Below, piece by piece: positions 35,523-47,969 of a stretch of 64,000 nucleotides of DNA. A program made the translations under genes and the position numbers. The notes beneath the pieces were generated by a model. It made no database searches. It saw only the letters and a program-made list of their open reading frames with translations, and was not told the DNA's origin. Source of the stretch: Paramarasmius palmivorus (lineage: Eukaryota > Basidiomycota > Agaricomycetes > Agaricales > Marasmiaceae); NCBI GenBank assembly GCA_037176845.1, contig JAYKXP010000026.1, positions 1 through 64,000 on the forward strand, in the 5' to 3' direction. The stretch's first letter is position 1. Each line of letters starts with the position of its first letter.

Positions 35523-37569
35523 CTAAGAGTCTCCCTCCAAACGCAGGGTGAGCCTGGCATGTTTAAAGTTGTCATCAGACCATTCCTCGATCTCCTGTTT
35601 CACCTCCGCGAGCTTGGCCATGGGGACAAATACGGTACACTTCGTCCACACAGACCGATTGCTAACGTCCACCTCAAAATCCATCGCAAGCTACACGTAC
35701 CGATCAGAAACCAGGAGACGCATGATCGCAGAGTGTAAAAACTCACCCTGACATCGTCACACATACACACGTATTCGACCGTCAACATGCAATCGAGGAT
35801 TACAGTAACCACGTGTGCCATAGGAAGCCGGGCGTTACTGGCGAGACAGGGAAACTCCTTGACGAGACCACCGAAGGCCCTCTGCATAGCAATCAAGACG
35901 GCGTCGGCCTTCTCGGAAGCATGGATATGCGGATACAGCCCATGCAGATACTCTACTACGGCACCATCCAAGCTCGCAAGGTCGACCACCTCGCTGCGAA
36001 TTGCGTGAGACACGAAGACGCAGACAAACGTAAGCTGGGAACGCACCGATGCACACATTCGGCTACCTCATGCACATATTTCCACTTCCTCATACCAACG
36101 GCAAGACTAACACGGGCTACGGAGTCCCTGGGCAGAAAGAAGAGGGACAGAAAAGAACAAGAACGAGCGAGAAGAGACACGGAGAGGATTAGACTACAGT
36201 CGCAGGCGAAAACGGTTGAAACGAACTCACCCTTCGTCGCTCTCGTCCTCACTGGAGTCGGATGCGGAATCCGAACCATCCGTGCTCTCCTCGTCTCCGG
36301 GTGAAAGCTCTGACGAATCTCCCTCACCACCGTCAACCGATCCGTCCGTGGACTCGTCCGAAGGAAAATCGCTCTCCTCTTCCGAGGTCACTGTGACCTT
36401 GACCACGCGCTCACCCGACTCCCCATGAAGGAGAGCGAAGCAGGGGTGATTCCAAACAGAACGCTCCGCCTCCCACGTGATGACATGGGAGCGAGGAGCA
36501 CAGACACTGCTCATGCGATTGACGACCAGACGAGCTCCAGTCGACGCTGGGTAACGCAAATTCCAGGAAGTAGTCATCAAGGATCGATACGAGCCAGCGG
36601 GAGGATTGTAAGTGGCCATGGGCGGAAGATCAACAACCCAGCAGTGACGATCACCGATCCACCTGGTCTTGATAGACAGCTCACTATCCAGAGCAACAGC
36701 CTGCTCCGCGGTCACCAAATCCCAGGGCCTCCATCCTCGGAGCTCGTACTTCATGCGAGCCCTCACCACAGCCCAGGAATACGGTTTCAAGTAAAGGGCC
36801 CACCGACGAACGAAAGAGGTCGACGGATACAGCGAGATTATCTGAGTGGCCGTCGCAACGTTCATGACCAACGCTTAAACATTCCTGATCAGACAACGGC
36901 AAATAGTCGAACGGGAAGCCACTCACTGGAATAAAAACCGAGTATTGCCTCTATCGGCTCGTGTCGAGTGGCCACGATCTGAATACGACGATGGTCGTCG
37001 TTCTCGAAATTGAAGACACCTGCGATGGTGTAGTCGTCGTAGCGTTCCGCAACGGTCCCAGTGTTCGGGGAACGACTCGAGAACTCCGCTTGAACTGCCT
37101 TCTTGAAATCAGGGTCCTGCTGGACGGATTTCCTCCTCCTCCCGTCAAAGACGGTGGAGAACGGCACAAACCGAAAGCCGAACCTACGAAGAAGATCTCC
37201 AAGACCCAAAACATAGACGAGATTCACGAAGACGTCCAGATCGGAAGGATCAAACTCGCCACGAGAAAGCACTCTAACCAACGCCGAGCCCGATACCAGT
37301 GCTTCACTCTTTGCCTGATAGACACGAAACGCCTCGATATCTTCAGGCTTCTCGAAAAAGGTGCCATACAGAGCCTCCAGACCAAAAACAGTCTTCTCGT
37401 ACTGCGAGACTTCATGCCGCATCGACCAAGAAACCTTCTTCAACACCATGAGGTCTCCGGGGTCCAAGGCGTCGAACACAGGGCTCTGTGCAGGATACGG
37501 ACTGCCTACAATCAGCGGAAACTCCTCGAAAACCGGAAGCAAGACTCACAGGTTGGTCAGAGCATCCAT
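35523..37569 (-). CDS. Nucleotidyltransferase-like gene, copy B
   Basis: This is a paralogue of the gene at 17-19 kb. The start is at 37569. A 20-base first exon (37550-37569) splices to an exon encoding SGSALVRVLSRGEFDPSDLDVF, the same glycine-serine and DxD core. The intron after FYS falls at the same place as in copy A, but is not open here. Then come VMNVATATQIISLYP, an acidic Ser/Asp/Glu-rich region ending near 36227, an exon with VEYLHGLYPHI and LPMAHVVTVILDCM (36000-35750), and a final exon with SNRSVWTKCTVFVPMAK ending at the TAG at 35523. The order is the same as in copy A. The fold assignment rests on motif pattern; the biological role is unknown. Confidence 0.7.
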
Positions 37570-38103
37570 GTCCGAGATCATCTGGAGAACGACGCTCCGA
37601 GAGATGCCACTTCCACTACGACACGAGCCGCTTATATACGACCATTACAAGCGCCCGTCCAACGAAACTCCCCGAAGAAGACGGTCCTCGAGCGAAAAAG
37701 AGGATCACTAATACCTGCCCATTACCGAGGAAGACGACAGAGAGACGAAGAACAAACCTAGTCGAACAGATGGAAAAGCAGAACCCCACCACACCCAATT
37801 TGACAGCGTGACTCAATAAATTCAAACCTGACATAAGAAACACGTGTCGCGTATCCGTCACACTGAATAACCCGACAGTTGACTCCAAAAACTACTCTAA
37901 CTGACATACCTCCCCATCCGAAAAGCGTATCCGAGAAGCGTTGAAGAATGAGAAGAACTCAGATCCCGCAAGCGGCGGTATAAGTCAGATCTAACAAGCA
38001 CAAGGAGGTCTCTCAGCTCCCCCGCAAAGAACAGACTGCAACCTGTAAGTGTCCGTGCACTCTCCCGCCCTGCTGAGATTGTCCTCATCGAAGTCGATAC
38101 AGG
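37570..38103. other. Divergent intergenic region between copy B and the MYND gene
   Basis: About 530 bases separate two start codons pointing away from each other (37569 minus, 38104 plus). It probably holds both promoters. No other gene is seen. Confidence 0.45.
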
Positions 38104-38733
38104 ATGGCAGAGAGGAAGTCGTCGAACAGTGTCCTCCCCGGGCGAGAAAACACCCAGACCCTCATGGTGTGTGTCGGCTGCACCAGATCTTTCAAACCCA
38201 ACGCGATGAAGTTCTGCTCCGATTGTTTCATCACGGCCTACTGCGTAAGTTCATCTGCAATCTGAACCACACGACCTGCTCACCCGACTGATATCTAGTC
38301 CAAGGCATGCCAAAGGGCCGACAAGCACATACACTCCAAACACTGTTGTCCACCGGAATCCGCTGTCGCCACCGCGACAAGGAAATACCTCACGAAGTAC
38401 GATCAAACCATGAGAGAGCTCATCGCAAAACGGATAGAGCAAGAAATCGAAAGGCACGGGGGTAGCATCGGTGCCTTCTTGTCTCACCACTCGTTCCTGC
38501 TCGCTGCAAGGTACAGACCGGAGAAGGGCCAGGACAGCTCGAAGTCCGTATCGATGATAGGGGAGTCCTTGAACTGCCGCAAGACCACGTTCTGTCCGGT
38601 CACCATAAACACCATGATCGAAATCAAACGGGAACAGGAAGGATGCAAGGGTGTCGTGGCGATGAAACTGCATGTCATAGACAACGACGATGTTACCATA
38701 CATTCAGTCACCAAGATGTGGCCGTTACTGTAG
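38104..38733 (+). CDS. MYND-type zinc finger protein, 191 residues
   Basis: There are two exons, 38104-38244 and 38299-38733, with a GTAAGT...CTAG intron. The finger is near the N-terminus: C23-x2-C26, C38-x2-C41, C47-x3-C51 and H59-x3-C63, the full MYND zinc-binding pattern. MYND fingers bind proline-rich partner proteins. The rest (residues 70-191) has no domain that I know. Many Agaricomycete genomes have large families of such small MYND proteins of unknown role. The frame is intact. It is one of the few plus-strand genes in the block. Confidence 0.85.
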
Positions 38734-39512
38734 CATATCCAATAGATAGAGCTTTGTTCCACCTGATTCAGTGTGAAGAAACAGGAAATGAATCGAACGA
38801 AAACGAAAACGAAGGCCGAAAAGAAACAAAGAGTGAAGAAGCAAGATTAGCAAAGGTCTGGCGATCCTCAAAGGACATCTCATCACTCACAGGAAACCCA
38901 GGACACACGAAGACCGTCAGGTCTCACACGCAGAAGAACCAGATCACCAAAACATCCAGAACGACATGATCAGATATATGTGAATACAAGTATCAGGAGG
39001 AATATGCTCAAATACGAGGTAGATGTGAGCCTCATATTCGAGCTCATATTCGATTATATTCGATTATATTCCCTGGTGATTCTCATATTCCTATACGAGG
39101 CTCATATTCGATTATATAGGTCTGGCCGTCCTGGTGATCCTGGCACCTCGAAGAAACCGAGCGCAGAAACGTTTACATCACTGTAGGTTTCTAATGTCGT
39201 CTGGCAACTAAATTATCCCCTCAGCCCGTACTCCTAACAGAATACATTCAGCACGACTCACCTCGGAAGAACAGAGGACGCGCCAGCTTCGATTCTAACC
39301 GGACTACTAGATTTCACGCCGCGAAAGAGCAAGGAGCAATCTGACTCGGGACTGACACAACCGAAAGTCAGTAGAAATCGTCACGAATCACCACGTCGGA
39401 GAAACCACAGCCGAAGGGAAGGAAAAAAAAAAAAAGTCTATATTTCAAACAACACCTCTGAACGCCCATCGGACAATACTACGCAACAGAGACGAGACGC
39501 GACACATACACC
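38734..39512. other. Intergenic, with TCATATTCGATTATAT direct repeats
   Basis: No gene is seen. Around 39031-39121 the motif TCATATTCGATTATAT and shorter parts of it recur in direct orientation, partly overlapping. It is a local AT-rich repeat cluster in otherwise GC-rich DNA. Confidence 0.5.
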
Positions 39513-41695
39513 TCAGCAATCGAGCTTCCCCAGAACGATCGCAAACAGCGCATTAAAATGCACGGTATGGTGACTACTATTCGTTCCCCTAAACCCAGTC
39601 AGCGTGTAAGCTACCATGACCAAGGAATTATCCTCTACTTCGGGATACGGGTAAGGCGGCAACTTGGTGTAAGCGTCCCAATCAACAGGCTCAAACCTGA
39701 AACCCTTCACGCCAGGCCGAGTGCGGCCATCGTACAAAGGAACTGCTTGCAATCAGCAACTGACAACCGAAGCCAACAAAAAGGAATTTGCTCACCCCCC
39801 TCGTCAAACAACCTGTAAGGCGGTGCACCCGCCTCGAGGATATTCACCTGCGCAACGTCTGCCACAGGAGCCAACGAGCCATCAGCATCTAACGACCCCA
39901 CAGCCTTCGAAGTGCCTCCTTTGGAAGGAGAAGAATACGGAGTAGACGCCAGCTTATCAGCGTCCCTGTCGAACTCTACAAGGAACGTCAGCCAGGAAAC
40001 GAAAACCGTCACTGAGCACTCACGACGGGGCGACCACCCCTGGCGCTTGGTCTGAAACACGAGTGCACTCCTTCGACCAGGCGCATGAAGCTGTGAATCG
40101 TTAAAAAACGTGCCCACGTTGCACTGGAGAATCTCCCAGTCATTCTCCAGGGGCCGAACGTGAAGCTGCTTGACGTAGGACTGACCCACCTCTCGCCCTT
40201 GGGACACGTAGCTCCGTAGAGAGACGCCTGTTGTCACAAAAACGGCATTGCGAGCACCCTCGCCCCTCGGAATTCGAATACACTCCCAGGCCCGGACAAA
40301 CCCAGTGAGAGGAACTCGGACGATGTTCTTAACGTCCCCGTACTGAACAAAGGCCATAGATCGAACAAGTTTGCTAACAGAAAATCGAGATCAACACCAG
40401 TCCAGGACCTGAAAGCCAGAAGACACAAGAAAAACGACACATACCTGCGAACCCGAGGGGGAACAGTTTCGAGCAGACCACCGTAAGAAGCAGGCGAGAA
40501 GTCATCGAAAGAGGTATCTGCCGTCGAATAACCTATGAACTTGGACCGCCGGAGCCTACAAGAGCTGATCAACGGCAACACGCGGTAAACCGGGGCAAAG
40601 ACGTACCCGTTGATCCACGTCAAATCGGCATACAGCCCGAGCAGTTCAGGATGAACCTTATCATCATCCAAAAGCCTGTCGCGAGCACCGACAGGAGACG
40701 AGTCGCCCATGTCTTCATCTTCGTCCCAACTCTCGCCGTCATCGGACACGGACACGCCACCCAGGAACACAGCTGAAGGTCTGCATAGAACCGAGTCAAT
40801 ACCGTTCAAGAGAAGAAAAAGAAATAAAAGCAAAGGATCACGCACCCGGCCACAACACCCTGACCTCGTTCAACGGTCTCTGACTGACCCGGCGCAGCAC
40901 CCACTGTACCAGACGGTCTCCTCCTGCAAAAGGAAACACGACAACACGAAGAGAAAGGAAATAACACGTCGCTGAGCGAGTGAAGATCCGACCAAGGAAG
41001 CAAACCACTCACGTCGCAACCGGAGGTGCGTCACGAAGACGGACGTCCACAGAACCGCCATCCGAATACCGAACAGTGGCAGCAACACCACTCCGACCAA
41101 CGTCCAATTTAGGCCTGTGTCACAATATCAGCAAAAACAGCCCACCGGCAGCAAGCTTCGACCCACGGAGGTGCCTGAGCCGCAGAAGACGGCGAAGCGG
41201 GCCCCAGTCTGCGTAGACAAATGAGCCCAAACGATACACAAACTCAAGTGATTCTCACCCTTTACGAGGTCGCGACTCGAAGATAGTCGAGGGAGAAGGC
41301 AAATCTTCGTCAGTTTCGCTGATAGGCCTGAAACAGAAGAACGCATCAACACCGAAGCAAGCCAACAACAGCAACAAACCCCAACCTCAACTCGATCTCG
41401 CTAACCACAACACTAAATGCAGTGAACACCCATACAGATCACATATGGCCACATACACTCACCCCTGGTCACGAGGTTCAGGCGTCACTGAAATACGGTT
41501 CTTCGGTCGACCTCTCGCTACTCTGTTGCCCTCGAGTGGCAATGCACCAGACGCAGGCCTGGCACGCTTCCGAGAGACGACGGGCTTGTAAGAAACATCG
41601 GAGCTATATTGGTCAGAAAAAGAAGACAAAAAAGAGACAGATCCAGGCGCACCCTGCGTCGGACATAGAGCTGCGATCGTCGGACTCAATAGCAT
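39513..41695 (-). CDS. Multi-exon gene of an uncharacterised Agaricomycete family
   Basis: Exon-like pieces read in order on the minus strand: 41695-41460 (basic, VSRKRARPAS), a short piece near 41330-41262 (SETDEDLPSPSTIFESRP), one near 41110-41012 (VRYSDGGSVDVRLRDAPP), 40770-40445 (ELLGLYADLTWINGYVFAP), 40357-40022 (VRVPLTGFVRAWECIRIPRG), about 39960-39800, and 39752-39513 (VPLYDGRTRPGVKGFRFEP ... VMVAYTLTGFRG). GT-AG introns separate them. From memory, the end with a VxYT segment followed by an N-x-(L/I)-F-x-x-V-L-G tail is typical of a large hypothetical family in Agaricomycetes. I do not know its function. Exact splice borders need transcript data. Confidence 0.55.
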
Positions 41696-43985
41696 CTAGC
41701 CGGCTGCACCACACCGAAGGCAAAGAAAATCGGGGAGACGACGAACAAGTGAAGAAAGCAAAGGTCGGAAAGGAATTTCAAACCGTCAGCAACAATCAGC
41801 ACAGGACAATACGAAACCGACGCACCGAACAAGAGACACTGGGGAAGCAACCCGAGCGCGGAGAGACCGCGAAGTAGGCCTACGACTGCGAAATACACGA
41901 TGAGGATATCCCAACCGCTCCTGGTCAATATGCACTCACTTCCTCCCACTAACACGCCTCTCGTGGACGGGCTCGCTTCAGGAAAAGTCAGCCACGGAAA
42001 CACAAGCAACACGGGGAACTCACGCAGGGGTACCCACAGCCAACAAAGTCAAGTCCCGAACCGACACCTTCGAAGGAGTCCCTCTGACGAAAAACAAAGG
42101 TGAGCAAACGAAAGGAGGCAACAAGAGACCTCACGCACTCTCTGCCATCCGAATCGGCTCGCCTCTTCCTATCAACAACGTGATACGGCCTTCGATGGAA
42201 ACAGGAAGCAGGAAGCAAAGAAAGGGTAAGGAAACAAATAAACGACGATTTTCAGAAACACAAAGCAACAGGAGAGGCCGTAATGGACGGAAGGAAAAAA
42301 ACGAAAGGAAGTAAAAGAGAGGGGCGAAACAGAGAGGGCGTTTATCAGCAAAGAACCAAACGGAAGTAACTCCACGTACTCGGTAGACGCAATCGACAAG
42401 CCCGTGTCAGACACCTCATCGACCTCACCCACCGAAGACAAGGTTTCCGACGAAAAAGAGCCTCCGGACCCACCCCGTGCCTGCGTAAAGGGTGCAACGC
42501 TGAAATGGAAGTAAGAGCGGGTTCATCCGAACTGGACAGTCAGGAGGAACTCACAGCCCAACATCTTCATCCGAACGCGTTGCTGGCGGCGAATCCACGC
42601 TGCCCAGTCGGACGAATCAGCTAAAATGAGGGAAAACACTACAGACAACGACAAACAGGACAGGCCCAACCACCACAGCCGCAGCATCCTCTGCCCCGAC
42701 GTTACTGACCACCCTGAAACAAGACACAGTCAGCAGGACGAAAAACCCCGACGCAGAAGGATGCACACCTCTTCTTCCCTCTGCGAGCTCCTTTGTCAAC
42801 GAAAACGACCGTCTCGGCGGTGCCAGGGCTTAAACACAAACAAACGAAGAGAAGATCGTGAGCACCAGATCCATCGAACTTCGAGACGAATACCGACCTT
42901 TCTAAGGGTGCCTGCACTACGCCACGAGACCTAGACACCCTTCACACAGCAAGAGATAAGGACCTCCACGATAGAAAGAAGATCGATGAACACCCCTACC
43001 CCGAAGCACCGGTGCCTTCTACAAGCTGTTGGGCTTGGTCCAAGGAACGAGCATCTTTCCTAACAGATCGTCTGCAGAACAACGGAAGAAATGAACCAGA
43101 CGAATACAGCAAAGTCGAAACAACTCACGAAGTACGTTTACCAGCAGGCATAGCAAAGACGATATCGGTAGAAAGGAAACGAAAGCGTCACAACCAAAGA
43201 GCCTGCGAGAGAGAGGCTTTTAAAGATCAAACGACACCCTGCTGCCGACGGAAGACCGAGGAGGGAGACGCCGCGCAGTGAACATCGAAAACATGGAGTG
43301 AATTGTGACCAGCTGTCAAAGTAAGCCAGTCGGAGAAAAGCATACAGAGAAGACATGGAGGTCGGGAGAGAAAACGAAAACACGACTGTCAAACGTGTAG
43401 TCCAAACAAGCACAAAGTCCCAGGTCACGCCACCACCAGAGACCGAAAAACTCCGAACAACTCCGACCTTCACTTCGAACAAGACAGGAAAACAACAGGA
43501 AAAAGGAAATCTGGCAGGCAACGAACCACAGATCCGAATGTCACGACAATTCAACCTAGAGACGCCGTCCTGGCCCAGGGAGGAATCGAAATAAAAATCC
43601 TGAACTAAAGAACAACGGTCCACAGGTACCCCCAAAAACCGAATCCCTAACGGAGATGCTGGGAGAAAACTACCAACTCGCAAAAGCAGGTCAGTCTCCA
43701 CGCGTCTCCAGGAGGAAAAAGCCTTCTCATCCCCCCTTTCAGCCGATCGGTTGGACGAGCTAGCTCAGGAAAGAGTCTCCGCCGGATACCTCCTCCACCC
43801 GATAGCCGCGTACGCAAAGGCGAGTCTCTCTTCAAACTGAAGCGAAACACACACCAATAGCCCTACAGAGCTTTCCCGAATCACAAGTTCAAGTGCACAC
43901 TGCACAGTCCGCCGGAAGACAGACTTGGAGATTAACGAACACCCCGGACGAAGGAGAAACAGGCGACGAAGCGGTGTTCACCATT
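41696..43985. other. Unresolved stretch in the accessory block
   Basis: Both strands have overlapping open frames, and the plus strand is A-rich and T-poor (42241-42300 has 28 A and 6 T). No frame has a paralogue or a domain. It may contain further exons of the neighbouring genes, but I cannot support a specific gene. Confidence 0.25.
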
Positions 43986-44091
43986 CAGGGTATACTCGCT
44001 CAATGCGACCTGCCTCCCATCCTAAGGCCGTACGGAAAGTGAGTACACCACACCACATTGCCCCTAGCTCGTACTGACAAGGGTCAGAACG

Positions 44092-44671
44092 GTGTCCTCG
44101 AAATATCTTCAGCAAAGAATTCTTCTAACAGGTCTCGACACACCAACCTTCTCACGAGCTGTAGAAGGACTGCTGAGGGTCGACAACATTCTCAGACTGA
44201 ACATACGCGATGAGGAGGTACAACCTCTGATAGGAAGATCCAACGGATACCCGACTCTCGACATAGCAAACCGCTACTTCACCAGCCGACGCCTAGCGAA
44301 GGAGGAAGAGCACATCAACTTCGCCCACGATGTCGACCCCAAAGGAATTCTCGAAGGATTACGTGGCGACTCTCTCCTACATACCGCCGAAAACACAGTT
44401 ACATACTACCAGAGATACACCTCCAACGGGGTCCAGCAGTGAGTCTGCCCTACAACTGCTCTACACCCATACCCTGCTCAACGAATTCTCCTTGTACCAC
44501 AGCTTTAAACCGGCCAAACCCGGTCAAATCAGGAAAGGAGACATTGTAGAGGTCCAATTCACGGTCTCTCTGATAGAAACCACCACCGGCAAAGGGAGAC
44601 ACGCGAAACCAACCTACATCACCAAATTGATACTACGAGCCATAACCCAGCTCGACAGCTCCTTCACCGAG
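44092..44671 (+). CDS. Plus-strand gene of an uncharacterised Agaricomycete family (partial)
   Basis: The first exon runs to 44438 and splices across 44439-44512 (GTGAGT...CACAG) to 44513-44671. The joined protein reads YYQRYTSNGVQQHFKPAKPG at the junction, then RKGDIVEVQFTVSLIE and ITKLILRAITQLDSSFTE, ending at a GTACGC donor. From memory, the GDIVE-x-Q segment followed by a RAxxxLDSxF tail occurs in many uncharacterised Agaricomycete proteins. The true 5' end (43.9-44.09 kb) and a basic 3' part after 44715 are unresolved. Confidence 0.5.
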
Positions 44672-45499
44672 GTACGCATGCACTTCACAGTTTTCTCTTC
44701 ACATCTAACTAGTTGAAAGGCGAGCCGATACAGCCACACCTACACGATCCAACCAGGGACGCTGAAACGGAAAGTCGGGCACGAAGAAGAAGAAACGAGG
44801 GAAACCCAGGACAGGATCAAAAGGATGGCTGTAGACTCCACCGACCCGGCATAGATACAACTACATATATCATACGTTGTATATCCCAACCGTACAAGAA
44901 TGGCAACCCGACACGTTACCCTGAAAAAAAAAAAACGCGAGCAACCAGAGAAAACCAGTCTCACAGCCGTCAACCGGCCAGACTAACCAGCAACAGAAAC
45001 CGAATTCTCGAAGTGGAACTCAGGCGCCCTAGCAACTTAAGCGCCCGCCGAAGGAGAAGAGAAAGTTCTTCGGTGAAACGCTTGAACGCCGTAAGCCGCT
45101 CGCAGGACATATCCTTCTCCTCCGCGAGAAGAAACAGCTTCAACAGCAAAGGAACTGCCAGAGATAGAGAAAGATAAAGATACAGCGAGATGAAGAAAAA
45201 GCAAGTGAATTCCAAACCAACACCACGCGTCGACTACAACGCCCAGAAATCCGACACCACTCCATTCACGAACACTAACACTAACGCTACATATTACTCG
45301 AAACCTCAGAAGCAAGGTCTCCCAAGACTAGCCCCCTCCGCCCTCTCAAAATCCGACACAGTAAAAATCTTCACCTCGGGATCATCGTCGAAGGGATCGA
45401 AGTTAACACTACTATCCGGATGAAAACGCTTGTAGACCGAATGAATATTTCTGAAAAGCACCAACGTCAAAAGGGCGTCCCACTGGAAAGGACAACGGC

Positions 45500-45973
45500 T
45501 TACTCGACAACCATATCGGCCTCTTCTTTCAGATTATCCTGGGTCAAGACGCAATCCCTGTCGTATTCCACCAACACAGGCCCGATCCACGGCCTGCGCA
45601 AACCCCCAGCCAACTCTTCCAGTCTGGAAGTAATAAACATATTCACAGGAAAACTGTTTCGACTCGATTGCTCCAAATACACCAAGACGTAGTTCTCCAT
45701 TGGAGTAGTCACCATATACGTACGACGAAGCAACCCTCGACCAGTCCTGCCGAAAGCAGAAACCTTCAAATACGGCGAAAACTTCAGCTCCTTCAAAGCC
45801 ACTCTACCGAGCGCCACCAATCGAGGGGCCCCCCTCACGGGGAAAAAAAGCAGAGTCTGGTTCATCAGTTGGGCCGAAACAAGACGAGAACCACCACGTA
45901 CCTTAGCGCCTTCCAGCTCAAAATGGTCGACAGGAAGGACTCCGTCGGCAGAAGGCGGAAGCGACCTCTTCAC
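45500..45973 (-). CDS. Unidentified 157-residue reading frame
   Basis: The frame contains FSPYLKVSAFGRTGRGLLR, a NMFITSRLEELAGG segment and WIGPVLVEYDRD. The W-x-G-x-(V/I)-L-V pattern after a Leu/Phe-rich part recalls an uncharacterised Agaricomycete family that I know only as hypothetical proteins. It is probably an exon of a larger gene. Length alone is weak evidence on this stop-poor strand. Confidence 0.4.
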   Translation of the reverse strand: MKRSLPPSADGVLPVDHFELEGAKVRGGSRLVSAQLMNQTLLFFPVRGAPRLVALGRVALKELKFSPYLKVSAFGRTGRGLLRRTYMVTTPMENYVLVYLEQSSRNSFPVNMFITSRLEELAGGLRRPWIGPVLVEYDRDCVLTQDNLKEEADMVVE

Positions 45974-46556
45974 AGACTGCGAGACCGAGAAAAAAAAAAA
46001 GAAAAAGCGGAAAAGGAAAGCATAAGCCTAGTCTCCGACAACGACGAACGAAACAATATATATAAAAAAAAAGGAACGGGGACACGCACCAGCACGCCAA
46101 CGGGACTGTTGCGAGTAGAAGGCTCGTCGTCGGCGAAGGGTCGAGATCTGCGACGACTAGCAGACAGCTGGGGGCCAAAACAGCGAGGTCAGCAATGTAT
46201 ACGAAAAGAAAAAACGAAAGAAGGCAACGAAACAGAAGAGGGATAACTGCAAAATAGGGAGTAGGTTCCGACCACTGACCATGACGAGGAAAGAAGCACA
46301 GAGGAAATCAGCACAGAAGCAAAGGAGAGTGACCTGGAGACAGCTCACAAAGATCCGTTCGAGAATGCGACGACTGATATACCGACGCCACTACTAAAAA
46401 AAACCGACCAAAGCGTGGCCTCGAGCTCACTCCCGCGAAAGAAGGAAGAACAGACGGGGAAAAGGAAAGGAAATGACATAACAAACCTGCTGCGAACACA
46501 GGCGGGATATGATCGTCCACGCCCCAAAACGACGACTCGGGAAGCGGCGTCGCTGG

Positions 46557-46622
46557 AGACGAATAACAATAACAATAATAATAAGTATTATTATTATAAT
46601 GACACTGATAATAATAACAGAC
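46557..46622 (+). repeat. AT-rich microsatellite (AAC/AAT/ATT trinucleotides)
   Basis: Imperfect runs of AAC, AAT and ATT units, ending in GATAATAATAAC, stand out in GC-rich surroundings. Confidence 0.8.
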
Positions 46623-47309
46623 GCCAACGGAAACGATCAAGGAAAAAGGGAAAGTCTATCGCAACATCCCCATGCCCTGCAAGCGGCCCTTCCTTCGAGC
46701 CACGGCACCCAGGAAAAGATCAAAAGAAGGAATATCCACTCTGTACGTACAAAACCCGACATGTACCCCGAGAGACCCAGATGCGAGGACCGATGGGAAA
46801 CTCTCGACGACACCAATCGGCTGGACAAAAGGAACTTAAATCCAACGCGGAAGGCCACTTCGAGTAGGTACAGATGTACCTCCGATAAGGTTGATCTCAG
46901 TTACCTCCGTCGCCTAGTAACCCGCAGGGCAGAACAGTGACACGAAAGAAACCGAATCCACGCCTAGCGAGCAAGGAAGAAGACGAAACATCGTGGCGAT
47001 TAAACCGGACTGCCGCACTCGACGGGTCGAAGAAGTAAAGGAACAGATCCTCGGAGGAGAATTCCACATCCAAGCACAGAAACGTCACCCGAAGGACGCC
47101 GGAAAAAGCCTAAACGACTTGTGGGAAGCCCAGGAGAATTCCAAAACGACACGAAGCACAGCTCTCGAACAGTGGTCCGGAACAGAAAAATCCAAGGAAA
47201 CCGAACACACAGGTGTTAAAAGAGACCAAGAAGGCGCTCCAACCCAACCCAAAAAAAGTCATGCAAACCGGTACGTAGATCTTCGCTGACCAAAACCATA
47301 TCTCACACG

Positions 47310-47728
47310 GTCCCATCAGCTGCTACCCGAGTCGCCCTACAGCTAAACACGCTCAGCCAACCCCAGAAACAAGCCGTGCGAACCCTAGTAGAACTCTTGT
47401 TCCTCGCGGGTGAGTCGTATCAAAGCACGAACAAGGACTCACTCACAGGACACCTAAAGATACAAACGATTCCGTGAAGGAAATACTGAGCCACACCTCC
47501 TTTATGGCAGACCTAGCCGAATCCGACAGTGGCAGCGAAGAAGATCACATCGAAGGAGTCGAACTCGAAGCTGACGAGGAATCAAGTGAAGAGGACAGCG
47601 AAGGAAGCGAGAGCGAGGAAGGGGAGGCAGACGAGGACGTCGAGGAAGAGTGGGACAAGATGGAAGAGGACGACTCGCAAACCGAATCACAATCTAGTAG
47701 CACAGAATACGACCCCATGTCAGAGTAG
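47310..47728 (+). CDS. 3' exons of a plus-strand gene with an acidic tail
   Basis: A helical piece (RVALQLNTLSQPQKQAVRTL, near 47325-47405) is followed by a GTGAGT donor and a short intron. The last exon then ends in a strongly acidic Asp/Glu/Ser tail (47510-47728) with a stop at 47726. The upstream exons, perhaps from 47.0 kb, are not resolved. The protein is unknown. Acidic tails are common in nuclear proteins, but I do not infer more. Confidence 0.4.
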
Positions 47729-47969
47729 ACCCCAGGCAAAGCACCACCGCTCATGAAACTCACACAAAGGGAAATGAACCAAACATATACAGCAGACACG
47801 AGATCTCGAGATGAAATAAGTCGGTCCCAATGGACAGTAAGCATACACGCAACAAACCAACTAAAGACGTAGAAAGAACTTCGCGTCGCCAGCCGCTACC
47901 ACTCCGGAGAAACGACTCCACCAAACCAACGCATCTAACCCCGAAGCAGACCAAGAACGTCAGGCACCA

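Noticed and set aside
43138..43701. 187-codon minus-strand frame
   Set aside because: It lies in the A-poor, stop-poor strand, is rich in Ser, Phe, Arg and Leu, and has no domain or paralogue in the window. Length alone is not evidence here.
46308..46640. 110-codon minus-strand frame rich in Tyr, Ser and Phe
   Set aside because: It is the reverse of an AT-rich microsatellite and of purine-rich sequence. The composition is explained without coding.
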